The notes: a model not told the origin generated them from the letters alone. Shown: positions 13,140 to 26,204, counted from the stretch's first letter. The stretch is DNA of 64,000 bases from Thysanoteuthis rhombus (GCA_963457665.1 OY735213.1:54502910-54566909); one strand, 5' to 3'. A program made the numbers and translations.

Positions 13140-14732
13140 CCAGGGGACAGAAACAGTGCTGCCAACAGAAGAAATTTCTTAGCGCTAAATAAACCTCAAA
13201 GCATTAAAAACCACCAAACATACAAAAAACACTTGGTCATTATATGCCAATTTTTAATAGCTAAAAATGGTTATATTAAAAAAGAAAAACAAGCTAAATG
13301 TTGAATTTTTGTGCTGCCAAAACGAGAAACATGTTATTAGCCCGAAAAGTGCTAAATTAGACATAAAGGGAGAGAATTAGTAAAACACTGCATCTGCCAA
13401 GAGTGTAAATAAAAAAGGTTGAGAGAGAGACGTGAAGCAGGGGCCATAATGTCTGCTGACTACCAATAGATAAGACTGGCACACTGCAGGGTTGCCAGAT
13501 ATGTACGATTAGGGACGTTGTGTCCATTTAACCCTGCATATCTAATGAAAATGCTTATTGATCAGATGCTTGGATTTTGTGTGATTCAAGGCTCCACATA
13601 AATTTGGATTGATATTCCTGAAACCAAAACAGCTCTACACAAATTTGAGAAAACTAAAATTTAAGTTTATTATTTAGTTATTTTCAATTCGTCACAAAGT
13701 AGAAAAATAGAAAGGTTGATACATTCAATTTTTTGAAAATATGTTGTATTTTTTTATAAAGGTGATTTTGTGAATGAAAGTTTCTAATTATGACAGAAGA
13801 GAAAGATTGACTGTCAACTTGAGAAATGATTTGGGAAACAACATGATCTTTTCAACAGGCAGCAGTTAGCCCTTGGATTTACAATATGGTATATTATTTA
13901 ATCTAAAGCAAAAGTTTACAATATAGGGACACCATTATTACTATAGCTCAAGAAAGACTTTTTTTTTTTTAATAAATAAATTTAAAGCACAATTCCTAAG
14001 ATTTATTCAATACACACATACAGTCAAACACAACTTGCTTCCCCTATTTAAGTTTTTTTCTCAAAAATGAAAATAATAGAAATAAGGGTCAGGCAAAATC
14101 AAAGTGAAAATTTTCATAATTTTTTTACATGCATTTGCTTGAGTGAATTTTAGTGGACGAAATATTTGCAATGATAAAATTTTGTCCAGTATTTCAAAAA
14201 TCCAGTCACAAGGTACATTAAGATGGTAGACAATGATCCCAGAAGATTGCCTAAGATTGTATGAAAAATCCTTACTTCATTCAGTTCACATGCACTTTTT
14301 GAATACTCCAAACTTATGGGTTTGGGACTGTGCAGTTTTCCCCAACCCTTTTTGGTCACAACAATTGTGCTGACTGCTTCCAAGGTGACTTTTTGGACTG
14401 AACTGCATTGATATTCACCCCCCAACCCCTTTAAATTTCAACTTATTGACGATGAGGTATAAAGGGTTCAGGGTTCAATCATCAACATGGCTTTTATTAT
14501 TACAATTAATTTCTATTACTGTCTCATTGAGTATGAGAGATTTTTCTCAATATGATGTCTAATTAGGTCTTAAATTATGAGCAATTCCTTGGGAAGGGCT
14601 ACGCATTTCCTTTATCAAAAACCACACCAGCCAGATAAGAAACATCAAATGTTTTTTGATGAGCTAGATTTCATCTTATTTGATTAGGCCCCCATCAGGA
14701 ATATGCTAACTAATTTCAAAATTTTTGCCAAG

Positions 14733-14937
14733 ACTCACTGGCAGACAACCGGTGAACATCATGACTCACAACATGGATCACATGCACAACCAAGGCTGGC
14801 TGAGTACTGGATGCAGAGACGAGCTAGGCAAATTCAGAAAGTACTAGCTCTACAACACCCACGGTAGTGAAGTATGGCGAATCCTGAGGAAGGTCTACGT
14901 CCAATGATGGACGCTAAGAGACAGATGATGATTTTTC
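14733..14937 (+). mobile_element. RTE-like LINE 3' end, 5'-truncated
   Basis: Carries GGCAGACAACCGGTGAACAT, the CATGACTCACAACATGGATC block, GAGACGAGCTAGGCAAATTC, AAAGTACTAGCTC, and the terminal GAGGAAGGTCTACGTCCAAT with CAGATGATGAT as a short GAT tail. Same family and orientation as 4168..4395. Only the last roughly 200 bp of the element are present. Confidence 0.75.
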
Positions 14938-15540
14938 TAAATGAGCATCAACAATGAAAATATTTTTTTGGAAAAGTTTTTTTAGAATAAAAAAAAACAT
15001 TCAATTTCAAAAAATGACATATTCAAAAATTATAGCTATTAGAATTTCAAGATATCTTGATTCTATTATTGGTTGAATTCTGGAATCAAAAGAGTTTCTT
15101 GCTAACAAAATGATTCTGTGAGCTTAGGTTCATAGAATAAAGCAGGTCAAAGTGAAAGGAGAGAGAGATAAGAAAATATGCTGCTTAAATCAGAAAAACT
15201 ATTATACTATCGGAACATTGATATAATCCGATCATGAATAGGAACCCCAACATGGCACTTTAAATCAATCGAGAGAACATGAAATGAAAATAAACAGAAG
15301 TGGAATACAAGACAGACATTCAATAAATCATTCCAAATTCAACTAGTGTCCAAATTTTTTCTTCTTTTAAATCCAAAAATCAAAGTATTTCCAGAATTCT
15401 ATAGGGACAGATTTAAGTTTTAACAGTTGCATTTGGAAAGCTAAAGATGTATTAAAATATACTGAATATGCAAATACAAACAAATATGATATTAACCCCT
15501 TTACATTCTATAAGAAATTGCCCCCCCCCCCCCACCGCCT

Positions 15541-15765
15541 GATTCTCTTTTTAAATTCTATTCCGAAACCACTTCAAACTGATTAGAGATGCACATTGCC
15601 ACAAAACCACATCACTTAAATGAACAAAGAAGTGTTCATTTGAGTAAAGATTTTTTTTTTTCCACAGTAAATTGAGCACCCCCAGCCCACATTTAAACAA
15701 CCGCTGACCCAAACTACTTAAAACTTAACACTGTAATGTCCAATGGTGAATATCAACTCCATATA
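15541..15765 (+). repeat. Dispersed repeat, copy 2 (pair with 7782)
   Basis: Direct-orientation partner of 7782..7996. A 14-base poly-C run directly precedes it and a poly-T run interrupts it. It carries several frame-breaking differences relative to the other copy. Confidence 0.6.
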
Positions 15766-17271
15766 ATGGCCAATGGTCCAGTCATCTTGTGCATACTCAC
15801 AAACACACAAGATTCTTCAGATCATAGAAAGGATATTTGTTTTCTATTTCCTGACTTGTTCAAGTAACTGCCAGGACAACATGGGAGAGCAACTAGTATG
15901 GTTTGTTTTGTGAAGAGATTAACAACTTATTGATCTATTATAATTTGTATGAAATCATGAACTGTCACAAAATATTGATTTCAAATGATGCGCATGCTGC
16001 TTTGAAGAAAAGTAAATATCAGAGAAATGGATCGATACAGAATCATGACAAAAGCAGAAAACAGTAATTGCATTGGTGCTCAACACAAAATCCTTATGCC
16101 ACACTTTGCAAAATGTCAAATCTTCTGAACGATTATCTGGAAAACAAATAATCCAAAACTGAAAGAATGAAGACCAGAGGCCATTGTATTGATTTTGACA
16201 ACAATTTAGTTTGAGCTTTATTTTTTAGATAGATGAAAGTAAATAGTCAAAAATCAATATAATGGGTTTCAGTACTTCATGTACTAATAAAAATAAAGAA
16301 AACAGGGTAAGTTACAAATTGTTGTATGTATTTAGTTGACAATAAGGAAAAAGAGTTGTATTCAAGTCAGCTTTATCAAAATGGCGATTTATAATAAAAT
16401 AATATTGAAATGTTTGTTTATTTCGAATAACAAGTTAGTAGAGTAAATTGAAATAGTAGAGTAATTGAATTTGAATAACTATTTTTTCCTTGTGTCAACT
16501 AAAACATACTGTTGGCTACATCGTACCCACAAACTGATCATGAATTGTATCTATATTATTGATATTCACTGAGCTTAGTGCAGTATAAGGTGGAAGTAAT
16601 GGGGAGGAAGACTATATTACAATGGGGGAAATATCTACTAAAGTAAAAACCTTGGTCACTAAACTCTGGAACCAATGGTAAATACATAACTCCTTCACTG
16701 CAATGAAGCATATCGCAGTTACCTCAATTCTGTATATTTTCCAGCGATATCTCATCTACGTACAAAATTTCAAGTTTTCAGCCACAATTTATCGGTAAAG
16801 ATTTTGATTTATTCAAAATTGGATCTTATACATGATTTTTTCTAAATGACTTAGCATTGATGGTAACACCAATAAATCAAACCAACTTTTTTTAGTAGCT
16901 GGATTATTAACTTGATACACAATCATGTGAAGCTGGCTCCTATTTTGAAATACTAAATCTAAAAGTGATTCTCCCACAACCATTCAACCAAATACTAATG
17001 TAACTGTTACTGATGAACTAATAAAAGTTCTTTCAATTTTAAAATTTTGACTGGGTCTTCATACTAATGATTCAAAAGTTGACAAAGCAAAACACACATC
17101 CTTATCAATTGTGTTAAGAGGGTAAAGAAAGAAAGAAAAGATACATTATCTACAATACTCATGTTTGATTAAATTTTGTCCATATTAACCCTTCAAAACA
17201 GAGAACCATCCAAAGAACTTTTTGAAGCAGAGTGACAGTGTGATAAATATCCAAAAAACCTACATGCAAAA
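15766..17271. other. No recognisable feature
   Basis: AT-rich intronic-type sequence with no open frame of note and no repeat shared with other parts of the window that I could see. Confidence 0.55.
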
Positions 17272-17445
17272 AGTAACCCACTAAATGCAAATGACAGGAA
17301 TTTCCATCATTGCAGTTCTACAACTAACTTAATAAGAATCCTGTTTTATTGTGATGGATGGCAACTCAGTTCTATCTGATACACAGCTTTTATCTTGCAG
17401 TGGATCACTTTTACTCTTCATCTTCCACAGTTAATGGTTTGATTA
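17272..17445 (+). repeat. Dispersed repeat, copy 1 (pair with 34745)
   Basis: Shares with 34745..34900 the ordered blocks CTGCAAAT/ATGCAAAT, AATTTCCATC/AATTTCCATT, GATGGCAACTCA(G/A)TTCTATCT, GCTTTTAT(C/A)TTG and a closing TTAATGG. Family unknown; both copies are in plus orientation. Confidence 0.5.
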
Positions 17446-18184
17446 CTTGCAGGGAAAACGAAATTCTTATACATTTAGAGAAAGGAATCACCTGGAAACA
17501 TTTCCCAAACAAATTATCTAAGTACTTACTGAAAGAAGTTGCATTAATCATGCTTATAGTGTTCAGGTGATGACTTAATTTCAGGATTTTCAAAAATCCA
17601 GACACCATCTGAAACTGAAGGAAAGGAAAAAGTAGGAAAGACCTAGCCCCCTAGAACTTCACTGGTATTTACCTTTATAAGAGTCCCATTCATAGGACCT
17701 GAAAAAATGCACGCCTGTTGGTAAAGAAAAATGTCAGTAATACAATTGAGGGACAATGCGAACAAGAAAAAAAAAAAAAATCAAAGAATGATAACACAGC
17801 CTTGAATTGAAAAAATAAATAAATAAAAAATCTGTTTTTAGCTCTTGGCTATTGTTGCTTACCAGAGATCATCATGGGTGTTAGTCAGTGTTGCCAAAAT
17901 ATGTTTTGGATTACTAAAGAATGCTAAACAAGAAAAAGAAAATGTCAGAAATGGCCCAATAAGACAAACAAAGTAGCTAAAAGTGGTCAAAAAATTGTTT
18001 AAGCACATGTAGTGTTTTTTTTGTATTTTTTCATAAGACAAAGACAGATTCAGGTTTACTAGTGGCTTCGCAATGACTTCTACATTTATAGAGATTAAAC
18101 CATATCAAAGTGTTAGAACTGAAAAATAGAGACCTTCCTCGGCAAGGTAGGATCGGTCCCCAAGAGCGCAAAATTGAACATTGA

Positions 18185-18775
18185 GAAGATAGAAAATCAT
18201 ATAATTTTTGGAGTAAAAGATATTCAGAGACAAATGAACACATTCTTCCCCATACAATCTTGACCCGAGGAATTGGACAAAAAAAAAAAAAAAATGGTTA
18301 TCATTAATATTCAAACATCTCAACTTTAAATGGGGAAAAAAAAAAAAAAAAAAGGAAAAGATGTTGAAAAGGCCGATTATATTTACAAACTAGACTGTTT
18401 TGCTCTGTAATTTGTTTTCCTTAATCCTTGAAGTATTTATTTTATGATTCTGCTTGATAACAGGCTGAAATAATTCTGATAGGGTTCAAATCAACCCCTA
18501 TATTACAACTACTACAAACCCAAACTCTGATACCAAAAAATGGAAAATTTCTTTTGAAGTTGACAGTATCCAGAGACAAATGAATACACTTTTCAATACA
18601 ATTCAGACCGAAAGAATCCAGAAAAATGGTTATTACTAAGATTCAATCATATCTTGACTCTTTTAGGACAAAAATGGCAAAAGAGCAAAAAGATGTTGAG
18701 AAAACGAATTGTAGGTTTTCATACATAACATAATATCAACTGTTTGTCATGTAATAGGCTTCAAGAAAAACAAGT
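18185..18775 (+). repeat. Diverged tandem duplication, period about 350 bp
   Basis: Unit 1 (about 18185..18425) and unit 2 (about 18540..18775) share, in order, CAGAGACAAATGAA(C/T)ACA, a CAATACAAT/CATACAATCT block, GGTTAT(C/T)A(T/C)TAA, AAAGATGTTGA(A/G)AA, and CTGTTTTGCTCTGTAAT versus CTGTTTGTCATGTAAT. Homopolymer-A runs have expanded in unit 1. No coding potential. Confidence 0.6.
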
Positions 18776-19460
18776 TATTTCTTGGACGGATCCATACGCA
18801 ATTATCTCTTCAAAGAAAAACTCCATATAATACGTCTTGTTTATGCACTTCTCTGCACCTGATAAAATAAGCAGGAAGTTTGTAACGGTTAATATACGGA
18901 ACTAAATTGATCAAACTGGACACAGGCCAGTCTACTATCCAGCGAGTTACTGGTCAGTAAATAGGCGTTTGTTATGAATCACCAAAAATAAAAACAAATT
19001 CTATAAGTGGATAAGTAATTCAGATGCAACAAATAAACTCAGGAATGGAAGAGACAAAACAGCTGACCACAGTACTATGTACATGAGAGAGAAAGAGAAA
19101 GGTCACCCTTTACTCTATATGTGTGTGTGTGGATAGATTGAGTACACATTTCTGTATTGGTCAAAAGTATGACCAAGGAACTATGAATAAGATATCCTGT
19201 TTGCACTTGAAATGTTGAGAGCTCGCAATGGGCAAATCTATTAAAACACTGAAGGAGAAAGAAGAGAGAGAGGCAGAGAGAAGGTAAAAAATTCAGCAGA
19301 ACTAAAGAAAAGGAAAGAAAAAGATGAGTTATCACTTAATTATTTGAGATTGTAGTGAGAGAATGAAAAAAAAAAAAATCTTAAAATAACTTCTTCAACT
19401 TCTATCAGAATCCCAACTATATTTCTCTGGAATTTCTATCAAAATACAAAAGTTCATATA

Positions 19461-19833
19461 AGAAACCGTCAACCAAAACGTGTTTCTTTGCCTTTCAGCT
19501 GGCAATGTATGTGTCATGCTAACAGGCTATACCAATAGAGCTAGAGGGCTGAGGATTAAAACATTTATTCCTTATGTGTAGCAAAAGGAGTATCTATTGT
19601 TTATTTAAATTCCCCACCCAAAATAATTTTTTAGAGGAGGGTTCAATTTACAATGTATGTTAAATTAGTTCCTCAGTTTGTACTTGGCAGCATTCATACG
19701 TTTTTAGCAAACACCTGCCAAACAGAAGGCAAGAGAAGTAACTTGTAAAATTCATTGATCACCCCCAACAAGGCATGTGGCCTAAAGATGTTAGTCATGC
19801 AACTTTCTATTGAGTGACTAAGCACGCCTGTTT
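19461..19833 (+). repeat. Family A dispersed repeat, near full length
   Basis: Starts with GAAACCGTCAACCAAAACG, passes through GAGCTAGAGGGCTGAGG and a TTTATTCCTTATG block, then a GGGTTCAATTTACAATGTA centre and an AGAAGGCAAGAGAAGTAACT segment, and ends with TTGAGTGACTAAGCACGCCT. Family A is defined here only from recurrence within this window (copies at 8841, 43592, 46349, 48257, 52860, 54487, 54590 and 61245). No open reading frame is conserved across copies, so it looks non-autonomous. Confidence 0.75.
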
Positions 19834-22462
19834 ATTTCGTCTGATTTTTTATCTTACAGAGGAGAACTTCATCTTCATAGACATAATCAACCAGGGAATC
19901 CCAGTTAATTTGGGAGCTCAACATCTGCTTTCAACAATACAGGACTATACAAAAAGAGAGCCGTAATAGTTATCAATTTTTATTATCAATGGTCCATTCC
20001 AGAGTCTTAGTATATGGATATTTTATTTGATAAGTGAGCTTTAAATGGTTATATGTAACATTTTTAGCGATAAAGTTAACTGGAAATTGAAAAGTTCATC
20101 CGATTTTAGATATTTCTTAAGACAGTTTCAACAAATGATACCTGGCAACACTGAATAAACAAACAAACAAATGTTCAATAAGCCATTTATTGATCAGAAT
20201 AGATGTTTTTTTAATGCTGTTACACATTTTCCAGCCTTTCTATTGTTTACACAAACAGTACCGCCAGACAGACTAACCAAAAGGCGTCTAATAGAGATGT
20301 GTGGACACATCTAAAAAGTTGGAGTTATGACAATTGGTTTTATTATGTAACCAAACCAGATTCTTTAAACTCAGAAAGCATAGTTTCTGTCTGAAATTTT
20401 TAGATGAATGAATTTATGTAAACTTTTGTCCTCATCTTAGTTCATTTTTTGAATACATTTTGATTGTTGCACAGAATTTTTAGCACCAATTACAACCGAT
20501 AACTATGTAATAAAAAATGAAAAAAAGGAAAAAAAAAAAGAAAAGCGAATGAAGACATGAAGACAGATGTAGGGGCCAACTGCCGGAACATTGTGTTCAA
20601 AAAACGAACCAAGATGAGGATAAGAATTTTTAAAAAACTTACATAATGAAAAATCATAGTTCACAATACTAATTTTTCGCAGAATTCCTATCCCTTGTTA
20701 AAGAATAAGAACCAAACTAAAATCAGTTTCATGTGTTCGGCACTGCTTATTGGTTATTCAAGATTATAGGCACTAACAGTTAAGGTATTTATCACTTTCA
20801 AACCTATACTGAGGTTTCAGTCTTCTTTCATAGCATTGGTAGCGGTGTGCCATCCAAAATAAAACAAATCACATCTCATAGCTACGAAAATTTGCCTATG
20901 AATAATGAACCCTGCTTTGGTTAAGGTTAGAAATTAACTTCCTTGAAGTTCTCAGTTCTTTTTGTATTTGGGACGCTGTAAGTCAGACATGCAGATTGCA
21001 TTGCTGCATTCGGGAGTAACTTGGAGCCTAGTTTAAGGTTGCAAAGAATCTGGTTGCTTTTTGCCATCAATTTTGAGTTGATTACCGGCTCCTTTTGGTA
21101 AGCAGAATGGTGTAACAACTTGAACTGTGGAAGGATTAAGTTCAGTTGGTAGATTTTTTTTTGCTCTGGTAACATGCACTTCGGAAAACATGGAGAGGGA
21201 CGATCATGAGCCAAGGTAAGAGATCTAGTTTTTCTTCGTTATTTGCCTGTTCAAGCTACACATACAAGGTAATTAATTTGAAAATTATTTTCACACATGG
21301 TAGACCAGTTATAAAGTGAAAGTCAGAGTCCATAATTTTTCATCACATTAGAAATGAGTTTGCACGGTAACAAATTTTCCATTTTCACAAATCTCGATCC
21401 AAGTTCCACCTCCGCCAACTTCTTTAAAATCAATCTTTGCAGAAATGAAGAGAAAAACATGAGGGTGATAGTAAGGTGAGGCTAGTCCAGCAGGAAAGCA
21501 GAAATAAACATAAATTTATTGAAAAGTCAAGACAGCTCACTCACCAGAAGATTATATTTTTAAAAAAACTTAGTTACATCCGTAGTGAGTATCCAGAGTC
21601 AACTATATGTTAGTAGTCTTTTTAGCAACATGAAAGGGTCTGTTTTATTTCCTTTTTACAGTTGGTGTAGCCCGATTCAGTGTTCTGCATGGTTTTGGCT
21701 AATTTTGATACCTTTTTTGCTGGTTTTTGGCAGATGAACTAGTGTGAAAAATATTTTTTGAGTTGGCAACACTGACCTGATCGGCTTCCAGTTTCAATAC
21801 GTCTGTGCAACTGACGGCCAAATTTGACAATGATCTGCCCAACCAGTGCATAAACATTTCTTAGAGGACTTTCTATCCATGTATTTAGCTATTATTTCGA
21901 GAGCCAAATTTTAACATTTTGAAAATTGGAGTCCATACTCAAACAACTTTATGAGCAATTCAACATTATAGAGAGTCTACAGTGTATTCAATTTACACAG
22001 CCTTGCCTGGAACAAATTCATGAAGTGTCTGAAATTATAAACAGCCCTTATTCTGTAATTCCACATAAACTTTACTAAGTTATCAAAAAAAGGGTAAGTT
22101 CATACGGACGATTCTCATGAGACTAATTACTATGGGAACTCTTTTTTTTAAATAATGCTAATCAATTTTCAAGTTTTGCATAAAATGAAAACTGGTCCAA
22201 TTTGAAGCTCAAAGCCATATGTTTTGAAAGTAAATAAAAATAAAAAAGAGATTACAACTATAGCTTTCAAAATGCCAAGCACTGTACAAAAGTACTTTTC
22301 CTAGAAGCATTAAGAGGAATTTTATATCTGCGATTCAGAGTTAATATCATAAATCATATAGATTAATCCAAAAAATCTCCATTCCAACAATGCTCAATAT
22401 TTCATTCAAGTAGAGAAAATATATCGATTAAATACATGAATTTAGGCATTTAATCAATTAAT

Positions 22463-22465
<3 letters not shown>

Positions 22466-22511
<46 letters not shown>
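22466..22511. repeat. (AT)n microsatellite
   Basis: Uninterrupted (AT)n of about 46 bp. Confidence 0.95.
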
Positions 22512-22514
<3 letters not shown>

Positions 22515-23229
22515 GGAGTACCATAATATCAAAGTCTGTAAAACAAATAAGATTACACTGGGGAAATAAGTAACTGAAAAATTTTTTTAGAAGTTTATAT
22601 ATTTAGTGTTTCTCACAAGCATTAGCATCGGAGTACCCATGTAATCTAGGACTGTGCTATCTGGACCCTGGCGGTAGACAGAGGTCGGAATAATACCCTT
22701 AACTCATCCTTCCTCTTCTCTGACCACTGGCCAGTTTTGTTCATGTGTTCTGTTAATCTCAGAACTCAGGATATTTACATATTTCCTACCAATATATTAT
22801 TGTTCTTATGTTGACATTATGATAAGTGATGGATAAAGGATGTAGATCCAACAGAATGATGAGGAAATGTTGACAACTTAGAAAAGGAGGAAGACTTTGG
22901 ATCACTTAGTTATCTTCAATTTTTTTTTCAAAAGAGTAACAGCTTCCATTCTTTTTAACCATGCCAGGTTTCATCAAGAGCTTTGAAAGAGAAAGTTGGT
23001 TTAAAGAAAATGGTGAAAAAAACTACAGAAATGCCTCAATAGTAGTTGGGGTAGAAAAACTGTTGGGTACAGGTGGAAACAACTGGAAGTTTTATTACTG
23101 TACATCAGAGGGAAAGGGTTTTTGATATATGTAAGTTGGAGCTTCACTCACAGCTTATCGAATAAAAAAGGTCTAATGATATTTTCAAATATTTTTCTTT
23201 TATTTTTAGATAAAATATAGCAACATTAA

Positions 23230-23432
23230 TAATTTTGATTGATTTTTATCTTCATCTTAACTTTCAGTTACTTTTTATCACAACTTTGAATCAGACCGTA
23301 ATCGTTCGGCATCAATTAAACAGCGCAATCTGAAAATAGTGAGCAAGTCCACAGTGAGAATCAAACTTACATCCGCTAGTCAGAGAGGAGTCCAGTATAT
23401 GCCAGGCCACTTTTAACCATTCAGCCAAGGGG
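23230..23432 (-). mobile_element. tRNA-derived SINE, near full length
   Basis: Read on the minus strand it begins CCTTGGCTGAATGGTTAAAA, a tRNA A-box-like head (TGGCTGAATGGTTAA). About 70 bp on is GTTTGATTCTCACTGTGGAC, a B-box-like element in a T-arm context. A non-tRNA body follows with ACGGTCTGATTCAAAGTTGT and GATAAAAAGTAACTGAAAGT. The head resembles a leucine/serine-type (long variable arm) tRNA, which is an inference. About 200 bp. Opposed to the copy at 23645. Confidence 0.75.
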
Positions 23433-23548
23433 ACTTAATAGTTCAACAGGAGCAGATTTTACATCTTAAAACCGATATTCTATACAATCTAGACTAAGCA
23501 GTCTTTTGATATGATATCTTCAAGTTTTCAAATTCTATTCTTGAAATA

Positions 23549-23615
23549 TTGCAACATTTATCTTCATCCTAAACTACACTTGCTTTTTATCACAACTTTG
23601 AATCGAACCGTAAAT
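23549..23615 (-). mobile_element. SINE 3' fragment
   Basis: Contains only the tail part of the same SINE (inverse of CGATTCAAAGTTGTGATAAA plus the GATGAAGATAAA end). It sits between the two longer copies and in the same orientation as the left one. Confidence 0.65.
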
Positions 23616-23644
23616 GATAAAACAGCTTCCATTTAATTATGAAT

Positions 23645-23862
23645 TGTCTGTTGCTGAAAATTTAAAAGCAGCCAGGCTTATACTGGATTACCTATGACTA
23701 GAAAATGTGAGTTCGATTCTCACTGTGGGCTTGCTCTTAATTTTCTGATTGCACTGTTGATTGATTGTGGCTGAACGATTATGGTCTAATTCAAAGTTGT
23801 GATAAAAAGCAACTGAAAGTTATGACAGTATAAATCAATCAAGGTTGATAATAAAAAAGATT
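23645..23862 (+). mobile_element. tRNA-derived SINE, opposite orientation
   Basis: Same family as 23230..23432. It has a degraded A-box head (TTGCTGAAAATTTAAAAGCA), a well kept B box (GAGTTCGATTCTCACTGTGG), then GGCTGAACGATTATGGTCTA and TTCAAAGTTGTGATAAAAAG, and an AATAAAAAAGATT end. The two long copies face each other about 210 bp apart and could pair in a transcript. Confidence 0.75.
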
Positions 23863-25464
23863 AAACAAGAAAGGAATCCTGGATAAAACCAATTTATACG
23901 ACACAATGTTAAGCACTGTCCCTCTCCCCAGCAGAATAACTACCATGTCACATACAAAGAATGGGGGGAAGCAGAGTTGAGCTACAATTCAGACCAGAAA
24001 GACAGTATCAATAAATTCAAGGGATACTAGCAGAGACTAAGTGGTCAGAAGGATTTTACTTGTAACCACTCAGCTGAGTGGATAAAACACAAGTACTGAA
24101 CAACAAGTAGTCGACAGCTGCTCTTAAGCGTCACTGCAGCAACATTACTCTGAGGATGTAGAACTTCCTTCCACTCAGGGCAGTCCAAGTTGGTATGTTT
24201 GTACAAAACTTGGTACTTTCGGAAATCATTGGTATGTTTGGTACCACGCCTAAAATATTTGGTTTGTTTTACATCTTTTGACAAAATATTCTTGTTATTT
24301 TTTCATTTTACAATTGATTTCTATTTTATCTCGATTTCCGTTTATTCAAATTCTACTGCAATGTTGGTGCATATAAGGGAAGAAAGAATGAACGACAGAA
24401 GTCTATCAATGAGATTATGAAGTCTGCGATGAAGAAACTGAAGAACATGAAGAAATTTAATATATTCCAGGCTCGGCCACAAACTTACCGAACATGTGCA
24501 GCTAGTAATCCCTACCTTCGCTTTGGACTGACATGCAATAAGCGTTCATGATTTCCACAGCTCCATTTTGTGTATATGAGAACATATCCGGAATGCGAAC
24601 AAATTTCTTTGGGATTCAAAAAGAAAATTTAAAATACTGATTTACAAATGTGATATACTCTTTAAAAAGCGTAAATTATCTTTTAAACTTTTATGAAATG
24701 GGGGCAATAGTTTTCCCTACATGCATAGCACAAATTGCAGTAGAGGAACTTTCATGAGAATTGAACCTAGTCGCAAGGGGCCACACATATACTCAGAGGG
24801 CCTGACCACAGTGAATCATTCAAAACCATTGGTGGTTTTCTTGGTAAAATTTTTATTTTTAACTTTTTGGTGACGAGTTGTTTTCGGTGCTCTTTATTTG
24901 AAATATAATCTTGACTAGCAGAACACCATCCTATCAGATGGTTTTCAGCAAGTTTCACTGCCCCCCAAACCAGGGGGACCTGAATACCTGCTGCAGTTTG
25001 CAGTTTCTCTATAGTAGGTATAAGCATACATATATTTTGAACGGTAAGAAAAGGTTCAGTTTAGCATTATAGTTGGATAGAAACCACACCGAAAAACCTT
25101 TGAAAATATTTTTTTAGGAAAAACTAAATAGTCCAAGTTTTGCCTAGGTCCACCAAGTATGCATACCAATTTTGGTTCAGCTGTACCATTGTTTAAAGGG
25201 AGGGCATAGTGACAGAGCTAGTTGTCTTTATATAAATAGAAGCCTATCATAACGAATGAAAAAATGTCAAACATCTGATGATGACAATGATCCAGACAAA
25301 ATTCCAAGTTCTTCAAAGTCGTATCAACAAAGTACTTACAAAGTAATTTCATGATGAAACATTTTCTTACGGGATTAGTAAAAGTAAACATAATCCGAGT
25401 AAAGGATTTTTTAAAAATCAGTTCTTGTGAGGTTGCAGAAACCACATACACCCATATGTATTTA
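23863..25464. other. No recognisable gene
   Basis: Includes a minus-strand open frame of 86 codons near 24767..25027 and a moderately GC-richer patch, but no domain I recognise. A 'GTATGCATACCAATTTTGGTT' type stretch at 25157 looks like old invertebrate repeat DNA. Left unassigned. Confidence 0.45.
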
Positions 25465-25741
25465 CATATATATGATACCAAACAAAATAGTCCCTGAAAA
25501 GCTCTTTTCACCAGACTCTCTTCAGAGGATGATATATCAGAAAGTAATCCAGATTTGAAATAGGTATCTTTTCAAAGATCTGAAATCATGTAACAACATT
25601 TTCATAGATCAAGACAACTTTGCCGTTCTTTTCAACAAAACTTCCATCATATCTGGATCACTTTCTGATGTTTCATCCTTTGAAGAGTTTCCAATGAAAA
25701 AAGCTTTTCAGGAACTCTTTTGTTTGGTATCATTATATGTA
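25465..25741. repeat. Imperfect inverted repeat, arms about 90 bp
   Basis: Left arm 25465..25554 and right arm 25651..25741 are reverse complements of each other with roughly four in five bases matching; the spacer is about 96 bp. Both arms, read outward, encode the same short peptide block around KAFQ(G/E)LFCLVS, which is why two opposite-strand open frames start here. Could be a foldback element or an inverted duplication of an older repeat. Confidence 0.75.
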
Positions 25742-26204
25742 CATGTAGTTGTTTCCATTCACTACATATTCATTAATCAAAGTAATTTCAATAAATGTTT
25801 TGAAAAATCTATAAATTTTACATTTTTCTTGCAATGTATATTTTTCAATACTGTCAAGTTGAATTTGTTCTTTTACTTTTTTTTAAACAAAATATTGTGA
25901 TAAGAGAGGAAAAAAAATACAAATCAACCCTAAGAGTAGTAAGATCCACCCAAGTCTGGACAAAATAACATCTAGACTATGACAGACAATTTTTACTTGA
26001 ATGAAGTCATCTATTATTAAACAAAATGAAAAATATTTCAATACGGCTCACCAAAATAACAACTTGACTAACTGTCCCTTTATACACCAGTGAATTCGAA
26101 CAGGTAGGTTTTTAGAATAAATCTTTCGACACACCCAGACTTCAGCTGATAGTAAACAAAAATGTTATGCTAGCTCCTGTCAAGGTTGATTATGATGTGT
26201 AACA

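Noticed and set aside
20927..21214. 95-codon minus-strand frame with balanced composition
   Set aside because: No recognisable domain, no acceptor/donor pair in phase that I trust, and no repeat partner; kept out for lack of support.
23700..23725. Possible tRNA gene (GAGTTCGATTCTC T-arm)
   Set aside because: The A-box half is degenerate, no acceptor stem closes it, and the same unit with a non-tRNA body recurs at 23230, so it is a SINE.
24767..25027. 86-codon minus-strand frame
   Set aside because: Composition is moderately protein-like but no family was recognised and it starts and ends in ordinary AT-rich DNA.
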